NCBI GenBank assembly: GCA_947625545.1
Contig: CANQOW010000007.1
Coordinates: 1 to 34,076, forward strand
Length of the DNA: 34,076 nt
DNA from: an uncultured Clostridia bacterium
GTDB lineage: Bacteria; Bacillota; Clostridia; TANB77; CAG-508
Direction of reading: 5' to 3'
Shown: positions 17,780 through 27,571 of the stretch, in pieces
Numbering within the stretch: the first letter of the stretch is position 1
Layout of the letters: every line of letters begins with the position of its first letter
The notes under the pieces: generated by a model
Databases searched by the model: none
Seen by the model: only the letters and a program-made list of their open reading frames with translations
Told to the model about the DNA's origin: nothing
Made by a program: the position numbers and the translations under genes

Positions 17780-19414
17780 TTATATTGCACCATTTATATA
17801 TTGAGATACTTTTACTAAGTTAAATCTTTCTTTAAATAATGCATTATAGTATGCATTTATTAATTTTTCAACTGTATTAGCATTATAGTAAGTAGAATAA
17901 TCAATTCCATTATTTTTTGTTACAAATGTTATTAAATTGGTATTATCATTTGAATAATACTGTTTATTGCTTGTATCTTTATCTTTACTATCATATACTA
18001 TTCCACCAACTTTTGAACTAACTATACATTCATAACAAGCATATGATTTATGATTATATGTATAATCTTTAATTTCATTTCCATCTTCATCTTTTTCTGT
18101 ATATATACCTTTAAAATCTATACTAGAATAACCTTCTACACTTAATGTATTATCGTTTGTCAATTCTTCTGCAAGTAATGGACAGTTTATTCTATGATAA
18201 TATTTTCCTTCTTCTCCATCTGCTGTTTTTGTTACAAAATATAATGATTCTGGATCTACAAATTGTCTATTTCCTGTACTAGAAACTATCATATAATTGT
18301 TATATGTTTTCATTCCCATTGGTAAGCCTTGCATAAATGTTATTATAGAAACATTTGATAAGACTTTATTCCATTCATTTTCAGATAGTATTGGCATTAA
18401 AAAATCATAAGTTGTTCCTAAACCTTCTGATTGTTTTGTATAATTATTTATTGCTGAATTTAAATTTGATTCTATTGATTTTCTTATAACTGAATTCTTA
18501 TGTTCACAAAATGTTGAAGTTTTAACTTCAGGGTCATTTTCTTCTGATACATCAAATATTTTGCTATTATTATTTTTAAATTCATAATATTGATTTTTAG
18601 TATCTGTACTTTGTAAATCTTTTGCAGTTATAATTTTTCCATCATCTGATACTTCAACAACAATATCTTGTACTTCGATATCTTTTAACTTCTCTATTAT
18701 ATCTGTTGAAAAATCTTTTATACCTAAATCTGCAATATTTTCATCTTTATAACCTTTATAGTATTTTTCAGCAGTAGGAGTATCTGGTTTAACCTCTGAT
18801 GGATCAGGATCAACTGCAATTATGCCGTCAATTATATCTTCATACTTATCTAAATAAGTTAAATAACCTGCTTTTGCTATATAACCACCATTTATATTAC
18901 CATATACTGTAATATAATTATCTAAAGAATAATTTACTACAATATCAAATTTATTTGTAGGATCATCACTATAATATCTTGCTGTATAATACATATAAGG
19001 TTTTAGAGTATGTTCAAAAGTTGTTGTTGATTTTCCTGTGTCATCAACTTTTGTACTTGCAATTGGTGAATAAATATAATATCCATCATATAAAGTATAT
19101 ACCATTGCAGGAATATAAGGTAACATATAACTATTTCCTACTCCAAAATTATTTGCTAAACTTGTTTTAAATGTATTAATAGATGCATTTATGTCCCTTC
19201 TTAAAGATTCAGCATTTGTTGAATATCCATTATTATTCATTGTATTTAATTGAAACGCAATTATTGCATCATATGTTGCATTTAATAATTTTGTATCATA
19301 AGAATTTTGAGTTGCTATTACATCTATTTGAGAATTTATATAATAAGTTAATAATAATGATATTGGTACTACTAATAATATAAATATTATAGCAAGTGTT
19401 TGAAACTTTATCAT
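17780..19414 (-). CDS. Tad-like operon surface protein with N-terminal TM and Cys/His cluster
   Basis: 544 aa; MIKFQTLAIIFILLVVPISLLLTYYINSQID; YYHRINCPLLAEE...SYACYECI. Confidence 0.65.
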   Translation of the reverse strand: MIKFQTLAIIFILLVVPISLLLTYYINSQIDVIATQNSYDTKLLNATYDAIIAFQLNTMNNNGYSTNAESLRRDINASINTFKTSLANNFGVGNSYMLPYIPAMVYTLYDGYYIYSPIASTKVDDTGKSTTTFEHTLKPYMYYTARYYSDDPTNKFDIVVNYSLDNYITVYGNINGGYIAKAGYLTYLDKYEDIIDGIIAVDPDPSEVKPDTPTAEKYYKGYKDENIADLGIKDFSTDIIEKLKDIEVQDIVVEVSDDGKIITAKDLQSTDTKNQYYEFKNNNSKIFDVSEENDPEVKTSTFCEHKNSVIRKSIESNLNSAINNYTKQSEGLGTTYDFLMPILSENEWNKVLSNVSIITFMQGLPMGMKTYNNYMIVSSTGNRQFVDPESLYFVTKTADGEEGKYYHRINCPLLAEELTNDNTLSVEGYSSIDFKGIYTEKDEDGNEIKDYTYNHKSYACYECIVSSKVGGIVYDSKDKDTSNKQYYSNDNTNLITFVTKNNGIDYSTYYNANTVEKLINAYYNALFKERFNLVKVSQYINGAI

Positions 19415-19499
19415 CCGTTTTCACCTCTTAGTTTGTATTAAAAATCTTATATAAATACTTCTTGCTGTTAATACTTATATAAAACTATTAAATATTTTT

Positions 19500-19550
19500 T
19501 AAGGGATATTTAATTCATTGTTCTAATTGAACAATGAACAAATACCCCTC
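19500..19550. repeat. Long intra-operon hairpin
   Basis: AAGGGATATTTAATTCATTGTTC TAATT GAACAATGAACAAATACCCCTC; near-perfect inverted repeat. Confidence 0.7.
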
Positions 19551-19572
19551 TTTATTAGTTCTAATTGTTCAT

Positions 19573-20094
19573 TTATTTACCATTTGTTGTAACTATTCCT
19601 GAACTTTGTGCTGCAATTGCATATGTATCATTTCCAGTTATACTATAAAATACATTTATAAACATTTGAGCAATAGTAGTATTAGTATTTTTTACACTAA
19701 CATTAATATTATCTCCTTCTTTTAGTAATAAATATCCATCTTTTTCTAAATTTGTTTCAATTTGTGAAGTATAAATACTATATGTTATATTTTCTCCTAT
19801 TTTATTACCTGATACTTGTGCAGTCTTTTTTCCAGGGTTTTCATCAAGTACATCAACTGAAATTTCAACATCATAACTATTTCCTGTTGAATATAATACA
19901 GTTAAATACTCGTCTAACCTATCATCTGTTAACTTTCCTGTTGTTCTTACATCTATTACAAATTCTTCTGTTGCTGTTTGTACTGCTAATTGTGATACGT
20001 CATCTGTTCTTTGTGACATAGACATTAGCGGAAATATAAACATTAAAACTGCTGCTAATATTATAGCAATTACTGTTACAAAACTATCTTGCAT
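19573..20094 (-). CDS. Pilin-like protein (minor pilin candidate)
   Basis: 173 aa; MQDSFVTVIAIILAAVLMFIFPLMSMSQRTDDVSQLAVQTATEEFVIDVRTTGKLT. Confidence 0.55.
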   Translation of the reverse strand: MQDSFVTVIAIILAAVLMFIFPLMSMSQRTDDVSQLAVQTATEEFVIDVRTTGKLTDDRLDEYLTVLYSTGNSYDVEISVDVLDENPGKKTAQVSGNKIGENITYSIYTSQIETNLEKDGYLLLKEGDNINVSVKNTNTTIAQMFINVFYSITGNDTYAIAAQSSGIVTTNGK

Positions 20095-20097
20095 TTT

Positions 20098-20979
20098 CTA
20101 ATCCTCCATTAAAACATATATTATTTCTAACTTTGTAGTGTTAGCTTTTATAATTACACTATCACCTGTTTCTTCATCTGTTTCTGTTCCACTATTATCT
20201 GAAACAAATATAAATACTTCTTGAAAATTTTTATCTTTGTATTTTTCTAGTAAACCATCATTTCCACCTAGACCATTGTATGTTACATATCCATTATTAA
20301 ATGGAACATCACCACCACCAAAATCTGCATTAAGTCTTTTAGCAATTTGAAATGGTCTTCCACTAAATGGTGCTCCATATTTAATATTATTTGCACCACC
20401 TGTTTGCTTATAAATGGTTTCCCAAAGTGATTTTAAATTTTTATATTCAAACTCATCACTACCCAAAGTAGTAGTTTTTAACCATTTTAATTCTATAGTC
20501 TTTTTTTGTATTTCTCCACTGCTATTTTCTTCATATATATCTACACTTTTTAAATTATGAATTAGGTTTTCATAGAATCTTGTTACATTTTGATGATCTG
20601 TTGAACCAACTTGATTTGACTTTAAGTTATCATAAATTGGCCATCTACTTACATAACCTTCTGTTTCTGAATCAAATCTTGCTAATATATCTCCTTTTTT
20701 ATTTATAATAGTAACTCCAAAATTTTCTTTAATATATCTATATGTAGTTGCCATTATTTCCTCTATATCAACAATTCTATTTAATTCATTTTCATTTGGT
20801 AATGTATATGCAATATCTTCAAAACCTTCTACATAATATTTTGTGTCATCATATGAATATAGCACTGTATCGGATGTAGCTTTTGTTAAAGACATTAATG
20901 AAAATGTAACTGTTACCGCAATTATAAATACTATCATGGCTGCTGCCATTAATAGTGCATTTGATAAATTATCTTCCAT
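20098..20979 (-). CDS. Pilin-like protein
   Basis: 293 aa; MEDNLSNALLMAAAMIVFIIAVTVTFSLMSLTKATSD. Confidence 0.55.
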   Translation of the reverse strand: MEDNLSNALLMAAAMIVFIIAVTVTFSLMSLTKATSDTVLYSYDDTKYYVEGFEDIAYTLPNENELNRIVDIEEIMATTYRYIKENFGVTIINKKGDILARFDSETEGYVSRWPIYDNLKSNQVGSTDHQNVTRFYENLIHNLKSVDIYEENSSGEIQKKTIELKWLKTTTLGSDEFEYKNLKSLWETIYKQTGGANNIKYGAPFSGRPFQIAKRLNADFGGGDVPFNNGYVTYNGLGGNDGLLEKYKDKNFQEVFIFVSDNSGTETDEETGDSVIIKANTTKLEIIYVLMED

Positions 20980-21008
20980 AGTTTATCACCTATTTTGCCT
21001 ATTAGCTA

Positions 21009-21446
21009 TTAAGAACCACTTGTTCCACTTGTTCCTTTTATTACTATCTTTTTAACAGCTCCATCTTGGTTATATGGTGTAATTTCTACTTGATATTTTT
21101 TTGCATTTCCGCCATCAAATTTGTAATTTCCAGTAGTATCACCTGTAAGATATTTAGCATCTATGCCAGTTCCAAGTTCAACTGTTACTAGTAGGTCTGT
21201 TCCTGCATTGTCAACATTACTTGAATTAACTGTTGTAATTAATTGTTTTACTTGTGAACCTGTTCTAACTCCTTCATAAGTAGTAAATTTTTGATTAAAT
21301 TGCATTAACTCCATTTCTGTCATTGCTGAACCAACTCCTTTTGTTGCATCTTGGCTCATATTTACTAAATAAACAGCTACAGATATTAATATAATGGCAA
21401 TTAAAATTCCTGCAGCAAATAATAATGCTTTTGAAGCGTTCTCCAT
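21009..21446 (-). CDS. Pilin-like protein (candidate major subunit)
   Basis: 145 aa; MENASKALLFAAGILIAIILISVAVYLVNMSQDATKGVGSAMTEMELMQFNQKFTTYEG; SD AGGAGG. Confidence 0.6.
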   Translation of the reverse strand: MENASKALLFAAGILIAIILISVAVYLVNMSQDATKGVGSAMTEMELMQFNQKFTTYEGVRTGSQVKQLITTVNSSNVDNAGTDLLVTVELGTGIDAKYLTGDTTGNYKFDGGNAKKYQVEITPYNQDGAVKKIVIKGTSGTSGS

Positions 21447-21519
21447 AAAAATTCCTCCTTTTTTTACTTTTGTATTTATTTAAAATTAGATCTTTTCAAT
21501 CTAAATATTAAAAACTAAA

Positions 21520-21963
21520 TTATTTTTCTGTTTGTGTAAAAATTAATTTGCTTATTCTACCATTTTCATGATATTGAATATCTGTACATTTAAAATAAAC
21601 TAAATTAAAATCTGCACTTAAAAATTTTTCTATGCCAAAGTTATTTATTGCTTCCATTTTATATGTTGTAATATCATCTTTGTTTATCATATTTAGTTCT
21701 ACTAATATACTGTTTTCATTATCTGCAATGTAGAAACCTTTTTCATCTTTTTCAATTTTGTTTTTTTCATTATAGTCTATTGCTTTATTTATAATAGTTA
21801 TAATATTTGTACCAAATATTTCTTTATTTGTATATTGAAAAAATTCTTCATTAAATTTGTTTATTTCTTTTTGCTTGCTTTGAATTCTTATTATTTGATA
21901 ATATACAAATATTAAAATAAGTATTAATAAAACAATTAATAAAATTATGTTTCTTTTTTTCAT
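21520..21963 (-). CDS. Paralogue of the pilin globular domain on a conventional Lys/Arg-TM anchor
   Basis: 147 aa; MKKRNIILLIVLLILILIFVYYQII then FNEEFFQYTNKEIFGTNIITIINKAIDYNEKN, similar to the 224-aa pilin. Confidence 0.6.
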   Translation of the reverse strand: MKKRNIILLIVLLILILIFVYYQIIRIQSKQKEINKFNEEFFQYTNKEIFGTNIITIINKAIDYNEKNKIEKDEKGFYIADNENSILVELNMINKDDITTYKMEAINNFGIEKFLSADFNLVYFKCTDIQYHENGRISKLIFTQTEK

Positions 21964-22047
21964 TTTACTCCTTTATATTATACATTTTTTTTCAACAATA
22001 TGCAATATTTTTTTGCATATTTTTTTTGTTAAATTTTTCTATTTACT

Positions 22048-22656
22048 TTATTTTATTGGTAATGTTATATTTTCTTGATATATAAATTTTATCCATTCTA
22101 TTCTACCAGTATTTGGATTTACGTAGTACTCATCACATCTAAAGCAATTATAATATGTTCTTGTTTTTCCGTCTTCATTGTTTTTATATTGATATTGCCC
22201 ATATATTTTCTCCCCATCTTCACCTTGTTGGATTAGAAAATATGAACCTTCTAATAAAGCTGGAATAACTTTATCTTTTTTTATACTTGGTTGTTTCTTT
22301 TGTAGTTCGTTTTCTAAATCTGAAAAATCAAGTGTAATTAAATTAGTTGAATATGCTCTTGGTAATGTTACATATACATGTATAAATTGACTATCACTTG
22401 TATCTATATTATTTGCATAATTAAAATCATTTGCATAATTAACTAATGTTAATATTTCGTGCATTGATATATTACTTCTTGTCGCAAGTGCAGTAAATTC
22501 CGAATTAAATTGTTGCATTCTTTGTATTTCCATAGAATCATTATAATCTTGTGAGAAGGTTCTAAAAGTATTTACTAAATATATTCCTAATGATAATATA
22601 ATTAAACCAACTAATATGCTTGCAGTCATTAGCAATGCTTTTGATGCATTTTCCAT
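22048..22656 (-). CDS. Pilin-like protein
   Basis: 202 aa; MENASKALLMTASILVGLIILSLGIYLVNTFRTFSQDYNDSMEIQRMQQFNSEFTAL. Confidence 0.6.
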   Translation of the reverse strand: MENASKALLMTASILVGLIILSLGIYLVNTFRTFSQDYNDSMEIQRMQQFNSEFTALATRSNISMHEILTLVNYANDFNYANNIDTSDSQFIHVYVTLPRAYSTNLITLDFSDLENELQKKQPSIKKDKVIPALLEGSYFLIQQGEDGEKIYGQYQYKNNEDGKTRTYYNCFRCDEYYVNPNTGRIEWIKFIYQENITLPIK

Positions 22657-22681
22657 AGTTACCTCCTCTTTTATATTATTT

Positions 22682-23356
22682 TTAATATGTAGATGATTTT
22701 ACTTGTTCAAATTCCATATATGAAATTTTTCCAAGTCCATTATATTGTGTTTTACTACTATTACATTTAAAGATCATTCTTTTAAAATCTGAAAAACCTG
22801 TATAAGTTATTGTATAATCTTCTTCTAAATCAGGTTTTTCTGGATTTTTTACTGCTGTTCCATCTTTACTTGTTGCTAAAAAATCTTTAATCATTTGTGT
22901 ATCTTTGTCTTCACCTTTTTCGTCTTTTAAAGAATAAGTTTTTCCTGCTTCAAAATTATATTTATATTTGTCATTTCCTATTGCTTTTGTTGTTTTAGGT
23001 GTTTGTGGTTCATATTTATGGCTTTTATCATTCCATTTATATGGCACTACTACCACATTTACATCATCACTTAATTTAAATGCTATATTAATATACATAG
23101 ATTCATCTTTTTCATATCTTTCATTATTGTCTATTGCTTTATTTAATACACTTATTACATCTGTACCATACATTCTAGATTTATCATAGGCTAAAAATTC
23201 TGAATTATATTTAACTAATTGCTCTTCAGATAATATCATTGCTTCTGACCTTTTTGCTTCACTCATAATATTATATATATATACACCTAAACTTAATAAT
23301 ATTATGCCTATTAAAATACTTCCTGTCATTAATAGTGCTTTTGATGCATTTTCCAT
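22682..23356 (-). CDS. Pilin-like protein
   Basis: 224 aa; MENASKALLMTGSILIGIILLSLGVYIYNIMSEAKRSEAMILSEEQLVKYNSEFLAYDKSRMYGTDVISVLNKAIDNNERYE. Confidence 0.6.
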   Translation of the reverse strand: MENASKALLMTGSILIGIILLSLGVYIYNIMSEAKRSEAMILSEEQLVKYNSEFLAYDKSRMYGTDVISVLNKAIDNNERYEKDESMYINIAFKLSDDVNVVVVPYKWNDKSHKYEPQTPKTTKAIGNDKYKYNFEAGKTYSLKDEKGEDKDTQMIKDFLATSKDGTAVKNPEKPDLEEDYTITYTGFSDFKRMIFKCNSSKTQYNGLGKISYMEFEQVKSSTY

Positions 23357-23383
23357 AATTATTTTCCTTTCTTCAAAATAATA

Positions 23384-25471
23384 TTACATTGCTGATAGAC
23401 CACCTAATGAACTTGATATACTTAATACACCCATTATCATCATTGGTACAATCAAATATCCTACAAATAATACTATCATTGGTGTAAAGCCTATAACTTT
23501 ACCTATCATACCTTTTTTAGATATTAATCTTTCATTAGATTCTTTACGTTTTTCTTGATAATAATCTCTTTCTGTATCTAGTTCATCGAAAGCATCTTTA
23601 ATAGGTATTTTTTCAACTGCTGCTTGCATACTTTCAACTAATCTAATAAATGGCATATATGTAACATCATTTTTTAAATCTTCTAATGCTTCCCATGCAC
23701 CTGCTTCATAGTTATTTACACACTTTGAAATAGGCTCTCTAAATATATTTGAATATCTTTCTAGCCACTCTAATATTATTTCTACGTTTACCCTTTCTAT
23801 TTTCATAAGCATTAATATAATTGTTTGGAATTGCATTACTTCATCTTCCATTTCTAGTTGTCTCATTTTCATTTTAAAGAATAACATCCAGTTTGGGAAC
23901 ATATATCCTACAAGTCCCACTACAATTGAAATTAATACTTCAAACCATTTTAATACTTCTGAGTTTATTGTTTGTAATTTTGTATATATTCTATCTGTAA
24001 CTGTTTCAATTTCTTCATCTGTTGCATCTCTATAATATTTTGATTTTTTTACATCTAATCTTATAATTTCTTTTGCTTTTTCTGGTTTTGATGTATCTAC
24101 TTTAGATTTTAATCTATCTAGGAAATAATTATCTTGTTCAAGTATTTGTTGTGCCTTTTTCATATCTTTTTCAGATAATGAACCCATAACATTATAATCA
24201 CCTGTCGATTTTAAATCTGTATATACATAATTTATCGCTGTTTTATGTAATAGTATAGATAGTGAAAAAGTAACTATAAATGCTACAATACATATACATA
24301 ACTTATTTATATACAAGTATTCAATTTTTTGCGATGATGCCGCATCTTTTAATGTTTTTGTTATTTTTATATATTCCTTGCTTCCTACTTTAGGTACAAA
24401 TAAATTTACTATTCTTTTTATAATTGGATTTTTATATACCTTTTTTTGCCATGGATTTTGTGAATTTGCAACATTCGTTTTTGTTATGTCTTTTATATTT
24501 CTTATTAAGTAATAACATATTGCTGTTAATGCTATAAGTATAACCATAACGATTAATCCACCTTTACCATTGTAAAAGCTTTCTGTAAATGCAAAATTAC
24601 TTATTGACCAACTTTTTAATGGTTCTATTAATAATAAAGGTACTGCTGCAATAATTGATAAACTTTGAAATACATAATCTAATTTATCTCTTTTTAAAAT
24701 TTCAAGTTGCATTTCTTTTGTAATATTATTTAAGTTTTTTAGGTATAATGATGCACCATTAACTTTTCTATCTCCAAATTCTTTTGTTAAGTATGATACA
24801 CCTGCAAATTCTTTTAAATAACTATTTGGTGCTATATCATAATATTTTTCTAATTCTCCTTCTGGGTCATCTGAAATTAATATTTCATATATTTTTTCTG
24901 CTTGTCTTGATACTGCTTTTTCTTCGTCTAATGAAACTTGATATATTGCTTCTTCAACCATGTTTGTTTCATTATATGCATGTCTTATTTCTGAGAAGAA
25001 ATCTACTTGTTCTCTTAATAAATTATTATCTATTTTATCTACACTTGCTTCTACTAATGTTTCAACTATAAATAATTCTATCATTAATAGCATAATAAGT
25101 AAAAGTATATTACTTGATGCTACTATTATTATTCCAATTGTTAATATTAACACTATTCCAAGTGCTTTTGTCATAACTTTTGATGCATTTCTTCTTGTAT
25201 TATATTCATCTTCTATATTTATTAATTCTATTCTTCTTCTAACTTTTCTTAAATATCTTTTTATAAATGGAATTTTAGAGTATGTAATATATAATTTTTG
25301 ATATAAAATATCCATTGACATGGTACTTACTTGCGTACCTGCTCTTAATTGTCTTTCATATTTTTTATCTGCTCCATTTAGTTTTTTATTTAGGAAGTAA
25401 TATGCAATTATTATTATTCCAAATAGTCCTATTGAACCAAATATAAGATATTTAATTATATCATTAGACAT
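23384..25471 (-). CDS. TadB/TadC-like (T2SSF) membrane platform protein, apparently two modules in one chain
   Basis: 695 aa; several TM helices; two cytosolic regions (LREQVDFFSEIRHAYNETNMVEEAIYQV and MEDEVMQFQTIILMLMKIERVNVEIILEWL). Confidence 0.7.
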   Translation of the reverse strand: MSNDIIKYLIFGSIGLFGIIIIAYYFLNKKLNGADKKYERQLRAGTQVSTMSMDILYQKLYITYSKIPFIKRYLRKVRRRIELINIEDEYNTRRNASKVMTKALGIVLILTIGIIIVASSNILLLIMLLMIELFIVETLVEASVDKIDNNLLREQVDFFSEIRHAYNETNMVEEAIYQVSLDEEKAVSRQAEKIYEILISDDPEGELEKYYDIAPNSYLKEFAGVSYLTKEFGDRKVNGASLYLKNLNNITKEMQLEILKRDKLDYVFQSLSIIAAVPLLLIEPLKSWSISNFAFTESFYNGKGGLIVMVILIALTAICYYLIRNIKDITKTNVANSQNPWQKKVYKNPIIKRIVNLFVPKVGSKEYIKITKTLKDAASSQKIEYLYINKLCICIVAFIVTFSLSILLHKTAINYVYTDLKSTGDYNVMGSLSEKDMKKAQQILEQDNYFLDRLKSKVDTSKPEKAKEIIRLDVKKSKYYRDATDEEIETVTDRIYTKLQTINSEVLKWFEVLISIVVGLVGYMFPNWMLFFKMKMRQLEMEDEVMQFQTIILMLMKIERVNVEIILEWLERYSNIFREPISKCVNNYEAGAWEALEDLKNDVTYMPFIRLVESMQAAVEKIPIKDAFDELDTERDYYQEKRKESNERLISKKGMIGKVIGFTPMIVLFVGYLIVPMMIMGVLSISSSLGGLSAM

Positions 25472-25510
25472 TATAATTACACCTCCTTTTCTTTAGTTAA
25501 AGTGTTTTAT

Positions 25511-27550
25511 CTATACAGTTTTGGGTTTTCTTCCACGTTTTTTTGCTGGTACTTCACTAACTTTTTCTTTTGTTTTTGTTGTTTTTGTAGTTTTGTTTGC
25601 TTTCTTTTCTTGTTCTTGTGTAGCTTGAATACTTTTTAACTTTTCTTCTGCTAATTCTTGTTCTCTATCTTTTACTTTGTATCCCCAATTATCTTCTAAG
25701 AATTTATCAAATGCTTCAACATCAGATTCATCCATATTATTTCTCATTTCTCTAATATTTGCATCTGAAATTCTATTTGTTAATACATATTTATCGTTAA
25801 TATGTTCCATTATATTTACATATCTATATTTTTCTCTATCTGTAACCTTTGTAAAGTAATTTGTTGCATTATCAAAAAATTTATCAAATTTTCCTTCTAA
25901 TGTTTTTTCTTTTCTGTGATCAAATGTATATAGATTTTTTTCTTCTACTGGTATACATTCTGTTACTCTTTCTATATATCTTTTTCCTCTAAAGTCTTTT
26001 ACTAAGTGTATATCAAAGTTTAATACTTGTACAACTTGTTCTTCTGCTGTTTTTTCATCTGTGAATACACCTGTTCTTAACATTGAGTTTCTTAATGCTG
26101 TTACTAAGTTTGGAAATGTTTTAGCGTGGTGAGTAAATAATGTAAATTTTGATGCAACTTGGGCTGCTTGTATCATCCAAGATGCAACAGGGTCTGTTGC
26201 AACCTCACCTATGATGTTAACAGAACCGTCAGTTTTCTTTTGAACGTCTAGACCTTCTTGTCCTGAAATTGTATCTGTTTCACGGAATGATAAGATATTT
26301 CTTGTTGGATATATTTTTCTTAAGTGTAACTCGAATGCAACCTCTTGAACCCTTATGTTCATTGTTTCATAGATGTTTTCTATCATACCCATAAGCATTG
26401 TTGTTTTACCACAACCTTGCTCACCTGTAAGTGATATAATTCTTGCTCCTTTTACTAGGTATTTTAATAAATCTATTGCTTGTTCTTTTCCTTCGTCTTT
26501 TATTAATTGTTCTAGTGTAGCACGTTTAACGTCGAATTTTCTTACGAAGAATGCCCATGTTTCTGAGAAACTTGGTCTAACAACTACGACACGAGAACCA
26601 TCTTTCATTTCATTAATTTTATAACCATTTGTATCTGATAATTGTCCAGGGTTATTATATTTATATATGTTTTGGCATACTCTTTTTAGTTCTGCTTCTG
26701 TTCCAAATGATAGGAATGCTAATCTTATAGATTTACCTTGGAAAAATATCCATATACTATCACATGCTCTTGGAACTTTATTTTCTAATACTTGGTCTAA
26801 ATAATCTCCATCTGTTTGTGCAACTTGGCTTAAAAAGCTTTCTGGTAAACCAGATACACCACCAGATACACCATCTATGTTCATATCTCTTACTTCATCT
26901 ATTGAACTATATCCTTTATAATGTTGATATATTCTTTGTACTACAACATTTAATTTATCTTGAAAATCTAATACTAAATTTTCTTTTTCATATATATTAC
27001 TTATTTCTTCTCCTGTTATTACATAAGAAGGTTTTGTTTCTCCTGCTAAATATTTTAATACTGCTAAATCATATTTTTTTATTATTTGTGTTAATGCTTC
27101 ATAACCAAATTCTTTTTGATATGTATATAATAAAATATCGAATTTATCTTGATCTGTTAATAATGATGGTACATCAAATGGAATTGCTTTAGATACGTTT
27201 GTTTCATCTACTCCATATTCTTTTGATAATAAGTCATATATTAATTCTTTAACATATTTTTTATCATTAACATCTCCATAAGTACATCCTTTTAATGCCT
27301 TTTTTAATTCGTATTTTTTATTTTTTCTTCTTTGTAATTCTGCCTCTGAAAGACCAATATCATATAAATTTATTTTTGTAATTTCATCTAGTCTTTTTTT
27401 AACAAATTCAGTCATTTTTTCTAATGTGTATGTTTTATCATCTACTTCTACAATTTGTTCTACTTCAGCATTTTGTTTTTTCATTATTGTTCTCATTACT
27501 AAAATAACTGCTATTCCTAAAACGGCTATAATAAGTAAAATATTAATCAT
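25511..27550 (-). CDS. TadA/CpaF-like secretion ATPase with N-terminal TM helix
   Basis: 679 aa; MINILLIIAVLGIAVILVMRTIMKKQ; Walker A ISLTGEQGCGKTTMLMGMIE; FTHHAKTFPNLVTALRNSML; basic C-tail KKRGRKPKTV. Confidence 0.85.
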   Translation of the reverse strand: MINILLIIAVLGIAVILVMRTIMKKQNAEVEQIVEVDDKTYTLEKMTEFVKKRLDEITKINLYDIGLSEAELQRRKNKKYELKKALKGCTYGDVNDKKYVKELIYDLLSKEYGVDETNVSKAIPFDVPSLLTDQDKFDILLYTYQKEFGYEALTQIIKKYDLAVLKYLAGETKPSYVITGEEISNIYEKENLVLDFQDKLNVVVQRIYQHYKGYSSIDEVRDMNIDGVSGGVSGLPESFLSQVAQTDGDYLDQVLENKVPRACDSIWIFFQGKSIRLAFLSFGTEAELKRVCQNIYKYNNPGQLSDTNGYKINEMKDGSRVVVVRPSFSETWAFFVRKFDVKRATLEQLIKDEGKEQAIDLLKYLVKGARIISLTGEQGCGKTTMLMGMIENIYETMNIRVQEVAFELHLRKIYPTRNILSFRETDTISGQEGLDVQKKTDGSVNIIGEVATDPVASWMIQAAQVASKFTLFTHHAKTFPNLVTALRNSMLRTGVFTDEKTAEEQVVQVLNFDIHLVKDFRGKRYIERVTECIPVEEKNLYTFDHRKEKTLEGKFDKFFDNATNYFTKVTDREKYRYVNIMEHINDKYVLTNRISDANIREMRNNMDESDVEAFDKFLEDNWGYKVKDREQELAEEKLKSIQATQEQEKKANKTTKTTKTKEKVSEVPAKKRGRKPKTV

Positions 27551-27571
27551 CTTTAGGGTTCCTCCCTCTTT

